Position numbers and translations under genes: made by a program. A stretch of DNA of 64,000 nucleotides from Symbiodinium microadriaticum (lineage: Eukaryota; Sar; Dinophyceae; Suessiales; Symbiodiniaceae), in contig LSRX01000519.1 of the NCBI GenBank assembly GCA_001939145.1, positions 102,051 through 166,050 of the forward strand. The letters run 5' to 3'. A model generated the notes under the pieces. That model saw nothing but the letters and a program-made list of their open reading frames with translations. It was not told the DNA's origin and made no database searches. Below are positions 46,962-58,245 of the stretch, piece by piece; the first letter of the stretch is position 1, and each line of letters opens with the position of its first letter.

Positions 46962-49900
46962 TAGTATATTTTGATATAGAATATAGAATCTCAATCGAAA
47001 TTTCGATTGAAGAATTTCTTTGATTCTAAAAGATTTCAAAACATTAAGATGAATTTACTCTACCAAATTCTACGTGTTTCTACTGGTCTCGGATTTATAA
47101 AAGAGGTTGCCGAAATAGACCACGAGAACATAGGAATTTTATATTGTCGGTAAATTTATAAGCATATCCAATTTATATATGATTTTTCGTACGAACTAGA
47201 GAATTTTTTTAGATTTAAGATTTCATATTATATGGATTATATAATATGAAATCGGATTTTATAATAACTATAATAAAAGAAAATTTGGGAAAATTAGGAA
47301 TTCGTATTTTTGATTATGTTATTTTGGCATTAATTTTTCGATTAGATAATTGATATCGTCGATATATATAATATATATTGTAATTTCGAATATATTTTAA
47401 TTATAAATTTTGGCGATATAGATTATTGCGGAGATTTTTAAGGTATAGATATAAAGAGAGAGAGAAATATATATCGTATTGTTATATAACTCGATAGCTT
47501 AGGTGAGATAATATTTCGAATTGATTGGGGTATACCGGGTTTCGATATATATAGATGTGTAGGTCGTGAAAAAGAAAGAGAAGAAGAAATAATATTGTTA
47601 GTTTTCTATATTGTTATTTTTTGGTAATTTTTGTATATTTCTCGAGAAAATAATAATTATTTTTAGACTATATTTTTCGACTCGATGAGAATTTCTATGG
47701 TTTTCCGAGATCGTTATAAAAGAGAATATAGGTTTATATTATATATATAATAATTGAAATTTCATGAAATTTATAGATAAATGGAATAAATATAATATTT
47801 ATATGATTTTGCGACTAGATTATTTTTAATTTTTTTAAAATTCTTTATAATTTTTAAGAAAAAAATCTTTTAGGGAATGGATATTTTTTTGAAGGATTAA
47901 TTTGATAAATATATATTTTTTGTAGGAATACTTGAAAAATGATAAGAGAAAAATGATTTTGAAGAGAGAAGAAGCAATAAATAAGAACGAAAAAGAGTTG
48001 ATTAGTACGATTCTCTTATAGAAAAGATTTCGAAATGAGAGCCTATTTTAGAGAATTATTTATATAATATCATAATCTTCATATTATTGAATATATATAT
48101 TATATCTTAGATTTCTATTTATTTCTATATATGATTTTATTATATATAAGAAATTACATCATAGAAGAATTACTCAGATATCTATTTATTGAATGAGATC
48201 AAATAAATGACAATGATTATTGAATAAATTCATAATTAGATTTTTTTTAAATTTGATTTGATATTCATTAAATATGAAAATATGATAATGATTCTGATCT
48301 TATGATTTCTGATTTCTATGAATGAAATTATATAAGATTTTTAAAATTTGATGTGTTAATAGAAAAGAGGCGAAGCACTGATTTTATTTCTAGATTCTTT
48401 TATCTGGAATATATCTTTCCTACGATTACTTCTATGATCTAAAATAATCAGAAATCAAATTATCTATAATTTAATTAGGAGAATATCTATCTATTTTTTT
48501 CTATGATCGAATCTAAGAAATCTTAAGATCTCATATATACAGAAAAAATTGATAATTGCTCTTGATAAGCTAATAATATCTATAGGAATTACATGAGAAT
48601 ATCTATGAGAAAAATGATTAGATTATCTAAATAAGATGATATCTAATAGATCATCTATATATTAATTATAATGATATATATGATCGAATCGAATATATTT
48701 TTTTCAATCTCATCCATGAATTATCATTCCTCGTTGAAAATCATATATATCAATTTTTCCGACAGGTTCGGATTCCATATCTCTCAAAGATTGGCAAAAT
48801 CAAGATCAGATTTTAAGAGAAATCATCTTTATATTCGAATAATATTCGATATGAGCAGGCATCTATCCATATCAATATATTCTTCATATCTATCTATATT
48901 AATATATTCTTCAATCGCCGGGCACCTCGTTCAGATTCGACATGAATATATATTTAATAAGATTCTCCATTTTAATTAGAATTTATTTTTTCTTGGAGAA
49001 AAAATTCAAAAAATACGACCAGATTCCAAAAAGATGATATTTTTAGAATTTCCCTTGGAAGAAAATGATCAGATCCCAAAAGATTTTTTGCTGAATTTTA
49101 GGAAAAAATATTGTCGATACAAAAATCAAATTTTTAATTAGAGAAAAAGATGATTTTGGATTAAAAATCCAAAATTTTCCTAGGAGAAAAATATAGATAA
49201 GAAATGAATTTTTCTGCTTAAGAAAAATCAGAAAAAATCTTTTTGGGATCTGGTCGTATAATTTTTCAATAAAATATGTTTTTGATTTTCTCTGATTTTC
49301 CTATGAAAAAATTGAATATTGAATATCAAAAGATGATTTTGGACTACAAATTTTCGTTTAGAAACAACATGATTTTGGATAAGAAATTCATTTTTTCTAA
49401 AGGAAATCAACAAAATATCTTTTTGAACTCTGATCGTATAAATTCTCAAAAGATATATTTCTATTTTTATTTTTCAAATTTCCTAGGAATAAGATAGATT
49501 TTTGGCCCAGATCCATAAGAAAAATATTTTTATTCCAAATTCAAAATATTCTAGCAAAAAAATTATAGAATAATCCGCGTTATGATTTAATTTTATCAAT
49601 AAAGATCGAATATCATTATTATTGAATTTCGGATTCATTTAATATTATTATCATATAATTGATAATAAATAAGGCATATTGATATCATATATTTATAATA
49701 TATAATTTATTATTCGAACTAAATTTAGGCTATAGAGAGAGCTACTATTGAAATTTTAAGACAGATCAAGATCCAAGATATCAAAAATATTTCGACTGAT
49801 ATTTTGATTATTTGAAGCTCTCTAAGAGTATAATCTGAATAAGAGAATCATCAAGATAAAATTATGGAAGATACCACGCCTATTGTGTATCTCCTTAGGA

Positions 49901-52085
49901 TTGCAATCAGAACGAATATTATGATAATCATAGATATAAAAGCGAATGATAAAGATAAAATTAAGATTGATATCTTCGTCTTTATTCAGATTTAATCTTA
50001 GGATTAATATATCTCTATATATATATATATAGATAAATCCGAGATATTCATATATTGCAATGAGAAAAGAAATATTATATAGAATTTATTGGCAAGATTA
50101 TATAAAAATGCTGATATCATTCTTAAAAAAATCTGAGATCAATAATCGGAATTTGCCCGAAATCTTCTATTCAGATTGATGGAGAAAGATATATCTTATA
50201 TAATACGATGACTGTTAATCAGAATAATTTATGAGAAATATTCGTTTTATAAATATATTCTATTCTGGAATCAGATCCAATATTAAGATTTCTAATCAAA
50301 TTAGAATATTCTTCTTCTCGGGAGATCAAATAGATTGATATATAATATTGAAATAATTTTTAAGATGATATGAGAATAAATATAGAAAGATAAATCGAGA
50401 TTCAAATGATATAATATTTTCAATCATATGAATTAAAATATGAATCTATATGAAATCTTTTTTAGATAAATATGAAATAGAAGATTACTATTATCAATCG
50501 GACCGATATAAAGTCTATTGCCAGGATCATTCTCGATAATATTTATTTTTAGGAATAAGAATCAGTCAAACCCGCAATTTCTTTTTTTATTATTGAGATA
50601 TTGATTTGAAATTATAATAAAAGGTTCTTTGACAGAAAATATTTGAATATATATTGAATTTCGGATATTCAAATAGATTTTATTATCAGAGAAATCATCT
50701 CTCGGAATATTTAAATGAAAAATCGTAGGAATTAAGAATAAAGAATTCTATCAGATCCGTATCTTATTTTTTCCGAATCTCAGAATCTAAGATTAAATCT
50801 GAGAAATATCGGAAATCTAAATTAAATATAGGAATACTAGATATTGAAATTCTAGCCTTAGCGATCCTTCAGATTTCTAATTTGCCGAAAGAAATATTTA
50901 ATCTTTAAACCAATCAATATAGATATAAAACTAAATATATGTAAAATTCAATATAGATAGATATCTATCGAAATATCATTTAAATTTCGTTCTCGCAATT
51001 TCTGGCAGACGATTCAATTATGAATATTATTATTTTATATCAAAAAATAGGTTTTAGGGTCCAATAAGGTCGGGGGTAGATTCATTGTTTAGGGATAATT
51101 CTAAATTTTTCTCCTTAATTTCTAGTCCTCCAAATCCGACCACATCGGTCTTCAAGCTTTAAATATTATATGAAAATCTATTTTTATCGATAATAGCTAT
51201 TTATCGACTCGTAATAAGAAATCATTACAATAAATTTCATCATAGAAATATTTAATTAATATTTTTTTCAATTTTCTATAGAAAATCTTATAGCTCCCGC
51301 GTGCTAGCTTATTATTCGATATGAAAATTAAATATGAATATAAAATCAGAATTATAAATAATATTCTTTAATAATAATTAATTTTCCAAATAATTTTAAA
51401 AATAATCATCTAACAAATATTTCATTCGAATAATCATCAATATAAAATACAACCCGAACTTCAAAATTAAAATATTTTTTAAATTAATCGAGAATTTCTT
51501 TTAATCTCAAAATTTCAAATAAATATCGAAAAGAAAAATTAATCGAATCGACTAATATCTTATCATATCAAATTATATATATGAATCTCAAATTATAAAA
51601 TATAATGAATTAAGAAATTATAGAAAATTTCAATTTAAAGATCGGCAAGGATTTATTAAATAAATTTCATATATATTTTTTTTTAAAATCCGAATTTATC
51701 AGAGATTAATCTATAATTATAAATATCTATTCCAAATATCAAAATCAAATTATCGACAGAAAATATCAACGAATTTTCTTACAACCAATAAGAAATGAAA
51801 ATAAATTTAAATAAATAAATATATCTATATATTTTTAGATTTCTTTTCAAACTTATTTCATATTTATATATAAATCAATTCATAATGTAATATCAATTAT
51901 AGATATCTGATAAAATAATATTTCTATTCAAAATAAAAAAATATTATCATTCTTTTAGAATACGAAAAGAAATTATTCGATAATCTAAATCATGGCAAAA
52001 TAAAAAAATATTGGAGAAATTTGAATCTTGCCAATGCAGAACCTGTTTTTTGTTTTTGAAATTTTGAAAATTTTGATATCGTTAT
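46962..52085. other. 5.1 kb A+T-rich island without genes
   Basis: Composition changes abruptly at both edges from about half GC to roughly four-fifths A+T. No frame longer than about 100 codons exists and none resembles a protein. In the middle part AC and GT dinucleotides are scarce while TC and GA are common: by eye, of about 62 cytosines in 48721-49080, about 39 follow T and only about 5 follow A. TCGA, GATC and ATCGA words recur. Plus-strand G exceeds C in the left part (about 47400-48000: 14-19 G against 2-4 C per 60 bases) and C exceeds G in the right part (about 51360-51780). No rRNA or tRNA signature found. The named genes to its left are on plus, the exons to its right on minus. Confidence 0.9.
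49013..49440. repeat. Inverted and direct repeats inside the A+T-rich island
   Basis: ACCAGATTCCAAAAAGAT at about 49018-49035 is the inverted copy (22 of 23 over the full 23-base match) of 49237-49259. A nearer, shorter direct copy (GATCAGATCCCAAAAGAT) lies at about 49067-49084. A diverged direct copy of the second arm occurs 180 bp further on at 49417-49439 (CTTTTTGAACTCTGATCGTA), and about 110 bp of sequence before each of these last two copies also aligns (GATTTTGGA...AAGAAAT...ATTCATTTTT). The area is thus a patchwork of short shuffled repeats, close to the centre of the island. Confidence 0.75.
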
Positions 52086-52095
52086 TTTATATAGA

Positions 52096-53071
52096 TTAAA
52101 ATCTTGATAAGTAAATCATCATGATGGCAATCATAAGATTTTGCTTAAGTTTTTCAAGTGGCCTCCTGGATGCCATAGTGGCATTGCTACTCACGTCCTG
52201 AGTATCTCGGATACATGTGCAAGGAAGCAATGTGTCCAGCACTGTCACTAACGGCCGAGGAACCAGAACAACGTCGACATGGCTGCACCGAAGGCCTGTA
52301 TCACGCCTGAGCCACGTTCTGGCAAGGCTTGCGCTGCTTGCTTTCCACAGAACGGTAGGAAATTCCGCCAAAGCGCTCATCGGATATCTGAAATCCAGAC
52401 CGAAGTTTGTCGGCCCAAGCTTGCCATACCTCAGACGCTCTGTCACCGATGCCCCCTGATCACAAGACTGACCTGAAGCTTGGGCTTTTGGCTTCTTGCC
52501 ACCGAGCCACTGGCAAATGACGTGCTGCGGCTTTTGACGCAATGCTAATTGAAAATTCTTGGCCTGGGCTGGCCGGCAAGGCAGCTCTTCAACAAACGCA
52601 TCACCATCTTGCGGCCATGCGCGTGTGCAGGCCTTTCCAGAACTGACCCGGCAGCTGCACCAGGATTCTTTGTCTGCCGCATGGACGACAAGGTCTAGAT
52701 GTCGCATTCAAGGAAGCGTTTCGATCCCCTTGGTCAGGAGCTTGCCTCGACAAGTAAATCTTGAAAACGCAGCCTCACAGTGCACATCCCGTGTGCCCTG
52801 CCCTTCACCTCACATACAGCTTAGGTTGCCGACTGCATCCGCAATGGCGTCGCCTGGACGACCCAAGAGTTTGTCTCAGAATAAAAACAATGTTCGGTAC
52901 AGCGGCAACCGCGACACCTGCTGAGTCCACCAAACTTGGACAATCGTTCAGCAGCTCCTCCAGCAGCTGTGCTGCTTCTTCGTCGTCCTGCAGAATTTCA
53001 GGTACCCCCAAGTTTCCTACTGTAGCAGCGGGGAAGAAGGTGAAGGTGACGCTGGACGGAATCAGCTGCAA
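52096..53071 (-). CDS. Coding-like minus-strand exons at the island edge
   Basis: Minus-strand stretches with protein texture: about 52930-53071 (GVPEILQDDEEAAQLLEELL followed by a DCPSLVDSAGVA-like stretch) and parts of the 203-codon frame at 52096-52707 (FVEELPCRPAQAKNFQLALR). They are the likely 3' exons of the minus-strand Sel1-like gene upstream of them. No domain recognised in them. Confidence 0.4.
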
Positions 53072-53695
53072 CCATCACTGCTTCAAACTTGGCACGAGAT
53101 GGCCCTTCTTTAAACTGTCTCGCAAAGCCGACTCCGTCCACATGGAACAGTCAGGTGCCATCCGAAGCCAAAGGCAATGCTTATGAGTTCGCAATCGGAC
53201 ATGAGCCATCAGGTCGTGCGCTCAGCTCACACACTGTCCTGAAGCCCCTTTAGCTGCTGAGCTATGCGCATGGCCAGGCCGACGAGGTCTTCACCATCGG
53301 CTGTCGAGGTCGGGTCTGCCAAATGGCTGTGGCCTGTCGTTTCAAAACCGTTCGTGGCGGGGTGGGGCCGGGCACTCGTCAGGCACTGGCTGTTACAGGA
53401 GTTCACGAATTTTTTCAGGGGTCTGCATCATGCCTTGCGGCCTTGCGAAGGAACCAGCTGAACATGTATGTCACAGAAAACTCACTTGAAAGGTGCAGTC
53501 CGCAACATTGCGCGTTTTCCTGCACCAGAGAAGCTGTCGAACCTTTGTGTGCCATCAATCTTGCCTCGGCCGGGGGAATTTCCTGATAAAGTGCTGAGCT
53601 CAGCTTCCTCCAGAACTTGCTTTGCTGGCCGGAAGCCCTGACGACAAGACGCGTTGGCAAATCTCCTACGGAGCATTCCAGGAATGGTCATCCCA

Positions 53696-55451
53696 ATCTG
53701 CCTGATCCGCGCTGAGCTGCAGCCAATGGTGCGCTGCTTCAACGTCGCCGCCACTGGACAGCCTGCAAGCTGCGCAGTACTGCGACCTTGGTTCTTGCCA
53801 TTCACGACAACTGTCAACTGTTTTCTGGACGGCATGCAGAACCAACATAGGGTACAAAGCTGCTCCTTTCAATGGAGACTGCTGCCAACCTGGCCTGCTT
53901 GGCAGGCTTACGACATACACATCTGAAATCTAGTGCCAGCGATGACTATAACGAACAGATACGAACTGCACAATCACAGACTCCTTAAGGCAAGCCACAC
54001 TGCATTTCCCTTTTCTGCGGCCGCCAAATGCCACGTCAAAGCAGCTGCTGGATCTTGGTCAACTCCATCGGCGCCATCTTCCAACAGGAGCGCCAGCGCC
54101 TCGAATGTTCTATGCATGGTTTCAAGCCGGGTTGCGGAATTTTGGACTGCATGAAATTTCATGAATCCCCAAGCAATTCGTCTTCAGCTTGTTCCAGAAG
54201 TTCGCGCTCCTGGTGTTTATGAGTGGCAACAGGCTTAGCAAGAACGACACCAACAAATGCACACAAACCACGTGCATGCCCCTGCTTTGCACTAGATATA
54301 CATGCCTTGCTATCGCCCTTAAGTATCCAGAGACACCCAAACCGGAACATGCGTCGAGGTACACTTTGCGCCTCTGCATTTCCGCTCTGTGCGGCTAAGG
54401 TGTACCAATGCAAGGCCTCTCTTGCATCGTTGGGCTTTTGGCCGTTCAAGCCGGACCTGTGAAGGAAGGGCGGGATGGTTGACTGCAAACTGCACTAGAA
54501 GATCCGAAGACTGGTCCGAAGTGTCGACACTGTATTCCCCGCAGGGGATGGGACCGGCTACCGGCCTGGCATGGCCTGGCTGCAATCCCCTAAGAGATGT
54601 GCAGGCTGCCGCCCCCTCTGGTTTCTCAGGACACATAGCACAAAACGGCCGTCTCCCACCCTGGGAACCACAAGGCGAACTAGAAAGAAGTAACCAACCC
54701 CGAGATGTAGGGGCACTTTTACCAAGTGGCTGGTCACATCTTAAAGCCCTATGTCATAGATGCTATCGCTGACTGGCCGTCCAGGGACACACTCACACTC
54801 ACACATCAGCAAAATGGGCGGCAAGATGCAGCAAGCTACGTGTGGTACGTGCAGTATAAGTACCTGGAAGACGGGGCCGTCGTGAGTGACCTCGCCTTGA
54901 TATTAACCAGTCGGAGGCTCCGTGGAATTAGGAGTAAGCCTGGTCCGAAAGAGGCCTGCTCGATTGGGACGGTCGGAATGATGGGAAGTCAGAGGTGTAG
55001 GGAGGGCCAGTCTTGCTAGTGGAGTAGAGACTTGTCATAAAGGCAGGTACGCTGAAAACAAACCAGGCGGAATACTTCCAGTTTTAATCGTCTCGTCATC
55101 GGGGGACTGCCTTCCTGCAAGGCGTTCGGCAAGACCGGGTCGAATAAGTAGTTTATTCTCCCAACCCCATTCAGTAATTGAACGTTACAGGACCACGTGT
55201 GCTAAGGTCTGTTTGGCAAGCAGCTCGAGAAGCTCTCCAAGCCGCCACTGTGCGACAGTGTGTCCCTTCTCAGCTGCGAGCCTGTACCTGACAATCCAGA
55301 CAGAAGTTCTCAAGGACGACCAGCTGTTCGACCACAAGCGCAGATTCAGTCTAAGTCCAAGGATCAACCTCGCAGCAACCTCGAGATTCATCTCGCAGCC
55401 ATACAATCCGCGCTCGTAGCAGTGGCCGTTGCAGAAGAAAGCATCGGCATC
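53696..55451 (-). CDS. Sel1-like repeat protein, multi-exon
   Basis: Reading on the minus strand from high to low coordinates, several exon pieces carry the Sel1/TPR-like helix pair: 55368-55451 (FFCNGHCYERGLYGCEMN), 55224-55289 (AAEKGHTVAQWRLGELLE), 54366-54431 (NDAREALHWYTLAAQSGNAE), 54230-54311 (DSKACISSAKQGHARGL), 54001-54105 (LLLEDGADGVDQDPAAALTW then HLAAAEKGNA) and 53696-53779 (GDVEAAHHWLQLSADQA). Pieces fall in different frames, as expected of separate exons. Sel1 repeats mediate protein-protein contacts, for example in ER-associated degradation; no catalytic domain is visible. Repeat number is at least five. Confidence 0.7.
54480..55190. other. Long intron or inserted element within the Sel1-like gene
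   Basis: About 700 bp without Sel1-type coding separates two repeat exons, much longer than the other gaps in this gene (roughly 60-300 bp). It contains TGTATTCCCCGCAGGGGATG, GGCTACCGGCCTGGCATGGC, a CACTCACACTCACACA run at about 54789 and a plus-strand open frame of no known type. Its different texture suggests an insertion, but no terminal repeats or target duplication were found. Confidence 0.35.
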
Positions 55452-55855
55452 TTGCACGCTTGAAGCCGTGCATCACTAGACAATCTTGCACATGGGTTGA
55501 GTGGCACAGCGTCACAGCCAGCCTTTCGAATCAGCGATTTGCCTCAAGAATTCATGCGAATGGAAACCAGAATTTACGAGATAAGCACAACGCCTCTGGA
55601 CGACAGTTGGCCATGTTGGACAGATTCTGCATCCAAAGAGCTTCGGCTGCGGCTGCTGTGATTCTTTCCGAGCGGAGTCTTCGGGAATGCATTGCTCCTC
55701 GTGCCAACCGGAGGATGTTGCAGCACTTGCACAGGCATGCTGCAGGTCTGCTCCTCGGAAGTGTCTGTGACAGCCGTGCTCCTCCGTGCAGGCACATGCG
55801 TTGAGCATGCCGCCGGTGCTTTCCTCGCTGTTTGCGCGTGCTGGGGCGGAGACTG

Positions 55856-55999
55856 GTCTTCTTTCCGGCTTTGCTCCTTCAGCCCCCAATACATCGAGAA
55901 TGCAGCATATACAGCGCCGCAGAGCCAGAAACTTCGGCGAGCTGGCCTGGCCTGCTTCGCCAGCTGCTTGTCACGCAACTTGCGAAGTGCTGCAACTTT
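55856..55999 (-). CDS. Exon with a predicted membrane helix
   Basis: The minus strand reads KVAALRKLRDKQLAKQ, then a hydrophobic stretch FWLCGAVYAAFSMYWGL (about 17 residues), then a charged tail KEQSRKEDQSPP. A basic segment before and an acidic/polar one after the helix is typical of a single-pass membrane anchor. Orientation and position suggest that it belongs to the Sel1-like gene, making that protein membrane-attached, as ER Sel1 proteins are; this is inference. Confidence 0.45.
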
Positions 56000-56550
56000 C
56001 CTGGGGGGATGGGGGCTTGGGCACAAGGCAAATTCCCAAGAACACAGACAAGCCATGAATACTCCTGCCGAGAATCTCCTCAAAAGACGCAGCCATTTTG
56101 GCCAGCACCAAGAGGAAGAGACAGACGAATGAAAGGTGTGTAGCTAAATTGTCATGCTGTGGTGGAGGCTTGCATGTTGCAGCTGCAATGATGGCTCTAC
56201 GAAGCTTCAGACGCAAACCCATTCAACCTCACATGCCTTCAGGTCTTTCCCCAGCTGCGTGTATTCATTGTCGAGCCAAGGGATGTCAAGGGTTGCTTCA
56301 TGCTGGTTCTGTCGCGCACGGTGACCGCTCGGCCCCCGTGCTGAGGAGACGATGTTGCCTTGCAAAGCCCACAAAAGTCCGAAACAACAAACTACCAACC
56401 ACTCGCTAAGCCGCGAACGACCCTTGAAATCCAAGACCAAGCTTTGCACCTAGTTGCATCATGCTGAAAGACAGCAACATGCGTAACAAGTCCATATGTT
56501 CGTCTGCACGGTGCTGCCGCCCAAGTGCTTGCACGTAGGGCACGACTTCG

Positions 56551-58245
56551 GGGCATTTGGAAAGGACGGGCCTTCTCATTCCACACCGGTTTCCGGGTAA
56601 TGAGCTGCTGCATCTCATTGCTGAGTTCAGCCTGCACGCAGCACAAGGTGGAGATTCGGTGTGCGCCAACTCCAGTCACATGGCTCCCCATGAGCAGTCT
56701 CGCTTCAGCCAAGTCAGGCATGCCCAGCATTGGGCACCAAATCACCTGAAAGCGAAGCACGGGAATCTCGTTCATGCCGGCACAACGCTGGCCGGGTATT
56801 GGTCGTCGTTTCAGCCGCGCGCGCTCGTATCATTTTGATAAAGGCCCGGTATCCGCACCTAGTCACCAAACGGCTTACTGGCACGTCTGCAGCATGCCCC
56901 ACAACAAAGGTCGAATCGCCGACGAAGGCTTTCCAACTCGCGCCTCCATAATGTTTGAAATGCCTTCTCCGACAGAGGCTTGGCGATGCTTGATGACAGC
57001 CACCTGCTGCAGGACCCTCGACAAGTCTACAGAGCGCTTGGCTCCTCCACCGGCTGGCAGTCACCATAACACTTCCAACCAGCTGCCATCTACACAATGG
57101 CACGCAATCAAAAGAAGAACCTTCCTGCCTGCTGCTTGCCGTGAGTTGCACAGGAGAGGTGGGGTGGCACATACTGACATGCCTGACACCTTTGCAAAAA
57201 ACAGGTCACAATGGTCTGTGCGTGACGCAATGCTCTACAACTTCCACAGCACTACACAAGTTGAAAATGCGCACAATCACGATGCAGCAATACGAAGACC
57301 GGCCGGTACATGCTGAAAGCTACTGAACCATGATACCGCACCAGCACAGTCTAGGTGTTCGTTCAAAAGAAATACCATGAGTATCCCTGCGTCGACTCCG
57401 GTGGAGAGCTAGACAAACGCAGAAAAAACTCGAGTAGAACTCCACTAGCACGCCCCAAGCTTCAAAAGTACAAGGACTGAAATAAGTCCAATAGGTTCTC
57501 GATGCATTGCATACTCTGACCGTAGAGGGACCGGGTGGCAGCACTGGTCAACGAAGAGCAGCAAGAGTCGCAGCTTTGCGACTGCCGGCTTCTACCAGCA
57601 GAAATCCTATACTCTCCAGAAGCTCAGGCAGATTGATTGGATTCGGGAGAGCTTGGCTTGACTGACCGCAAAAGCTCCGGCCGGTAAGGCTTGTGCCGCT
57701 CTGCGACTAGTCTCCATTCATCTCTGGACGAGTTAAAACCTAGGTGATGATGCCAGCAGGCAAAGCTGAAATTGCTACTGCATGCCAAGCAAGCCAGCAT
57801 CTTAGCATGCTCAAACAACGCCCTTGATGTTTCTGTTGCTGGGCATTCCAAACTCTGAGCGGCCCACCCATCGTGAATGCTGGCCTTCGCCCACAGAAAC
57901 AGTCAAGATCAGTCGAGCAAAGAAGACTTCCCCTGGAGACGGTGCTTTGCCGGATTGAAGAGATCCTTCTGACCTCCGCAGAGAGACGGCTCCCAGCAGC
58001 TCCCTTTCTACGCTGCCTGTCAAGGTCGAGGCTGGGATCGTAGAGGTGGAAGTCCACGCGAGATGCCTACGAAAAAGCCAGTCGATGCGCTTGCAAAGAG
58101 CACACCAAAAGTTTCTGCCGTCCTCCAAGCGAACACTGGCGTGCATCAGAAAATCACCTTCGCTGGCGGAAGTGTTGTAGCTTGATTCGATAGAACAAAC
58201 TGACATCCACAGCACATCAGTGGGGGTGTCTCTCTGGAATTTGAT
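56551..58245 (-). CDS. Minus-strand exons, unidentified, upstream of Sel1 repeats
   Basis: Exon-like pieces in transcription order: 58087-58245 (FQRDTPTDVLWMSVCSIESS, then EGDFLMHASVRLEDGRNFW), 57962-58057 (VDFHLYDPSLDLDRQRRKG), about 57850-57935 (EVFFARLILTVSVGEGQHS), 56825-56941 (WKAFVGDSTFVVGHAADVPV) and 56551-56772 (VIWCPMLGMPDLAEARLLMG, then ELSNEMQQLITRKPVW). All lie on the same strand with intron-sized gaps, so they may form the N-terminal part of the Sel1-like gene or a separate gene. No domain recognised. 57000-57800 is otherwise empty. Confidence 0.4.

Noticed and set aside
48769..48781. GGTTCGGATTCC as a tRNA T-arm
   Set aside because: The flanking bases do not pair as a five-base stem and there is no matching D-arm, anticodon arm or acceptor stem.
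48671..48979. 102-codon frame in the A+T-rich island
   Set aside because: No protein texture beyond the base composition and no family resemblance; a frame of this length can arise by chance where stop codons are locally sparse.
46962..52085. Island as a mitochondrial or plastid DNA insertion
   Set aside because: I looked for conserved rRNA cores, tRNA arms and cox/cob-like frames and found none. It remains possible only for non-coding organelle DNA.
52096..52707. 203-codon minus frame as one intact protein
   Set aside because: It runs into the A+T-rich island, where its C-terminal residues are determined by composition; only inner parts look coding.
56091..56104. GCAGCCATTTTGGCC as a second leader relic
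   Set aside because: Only the AGCCATTTTGGC core matches; both ends differ from the leader, so chance similarity is likely.
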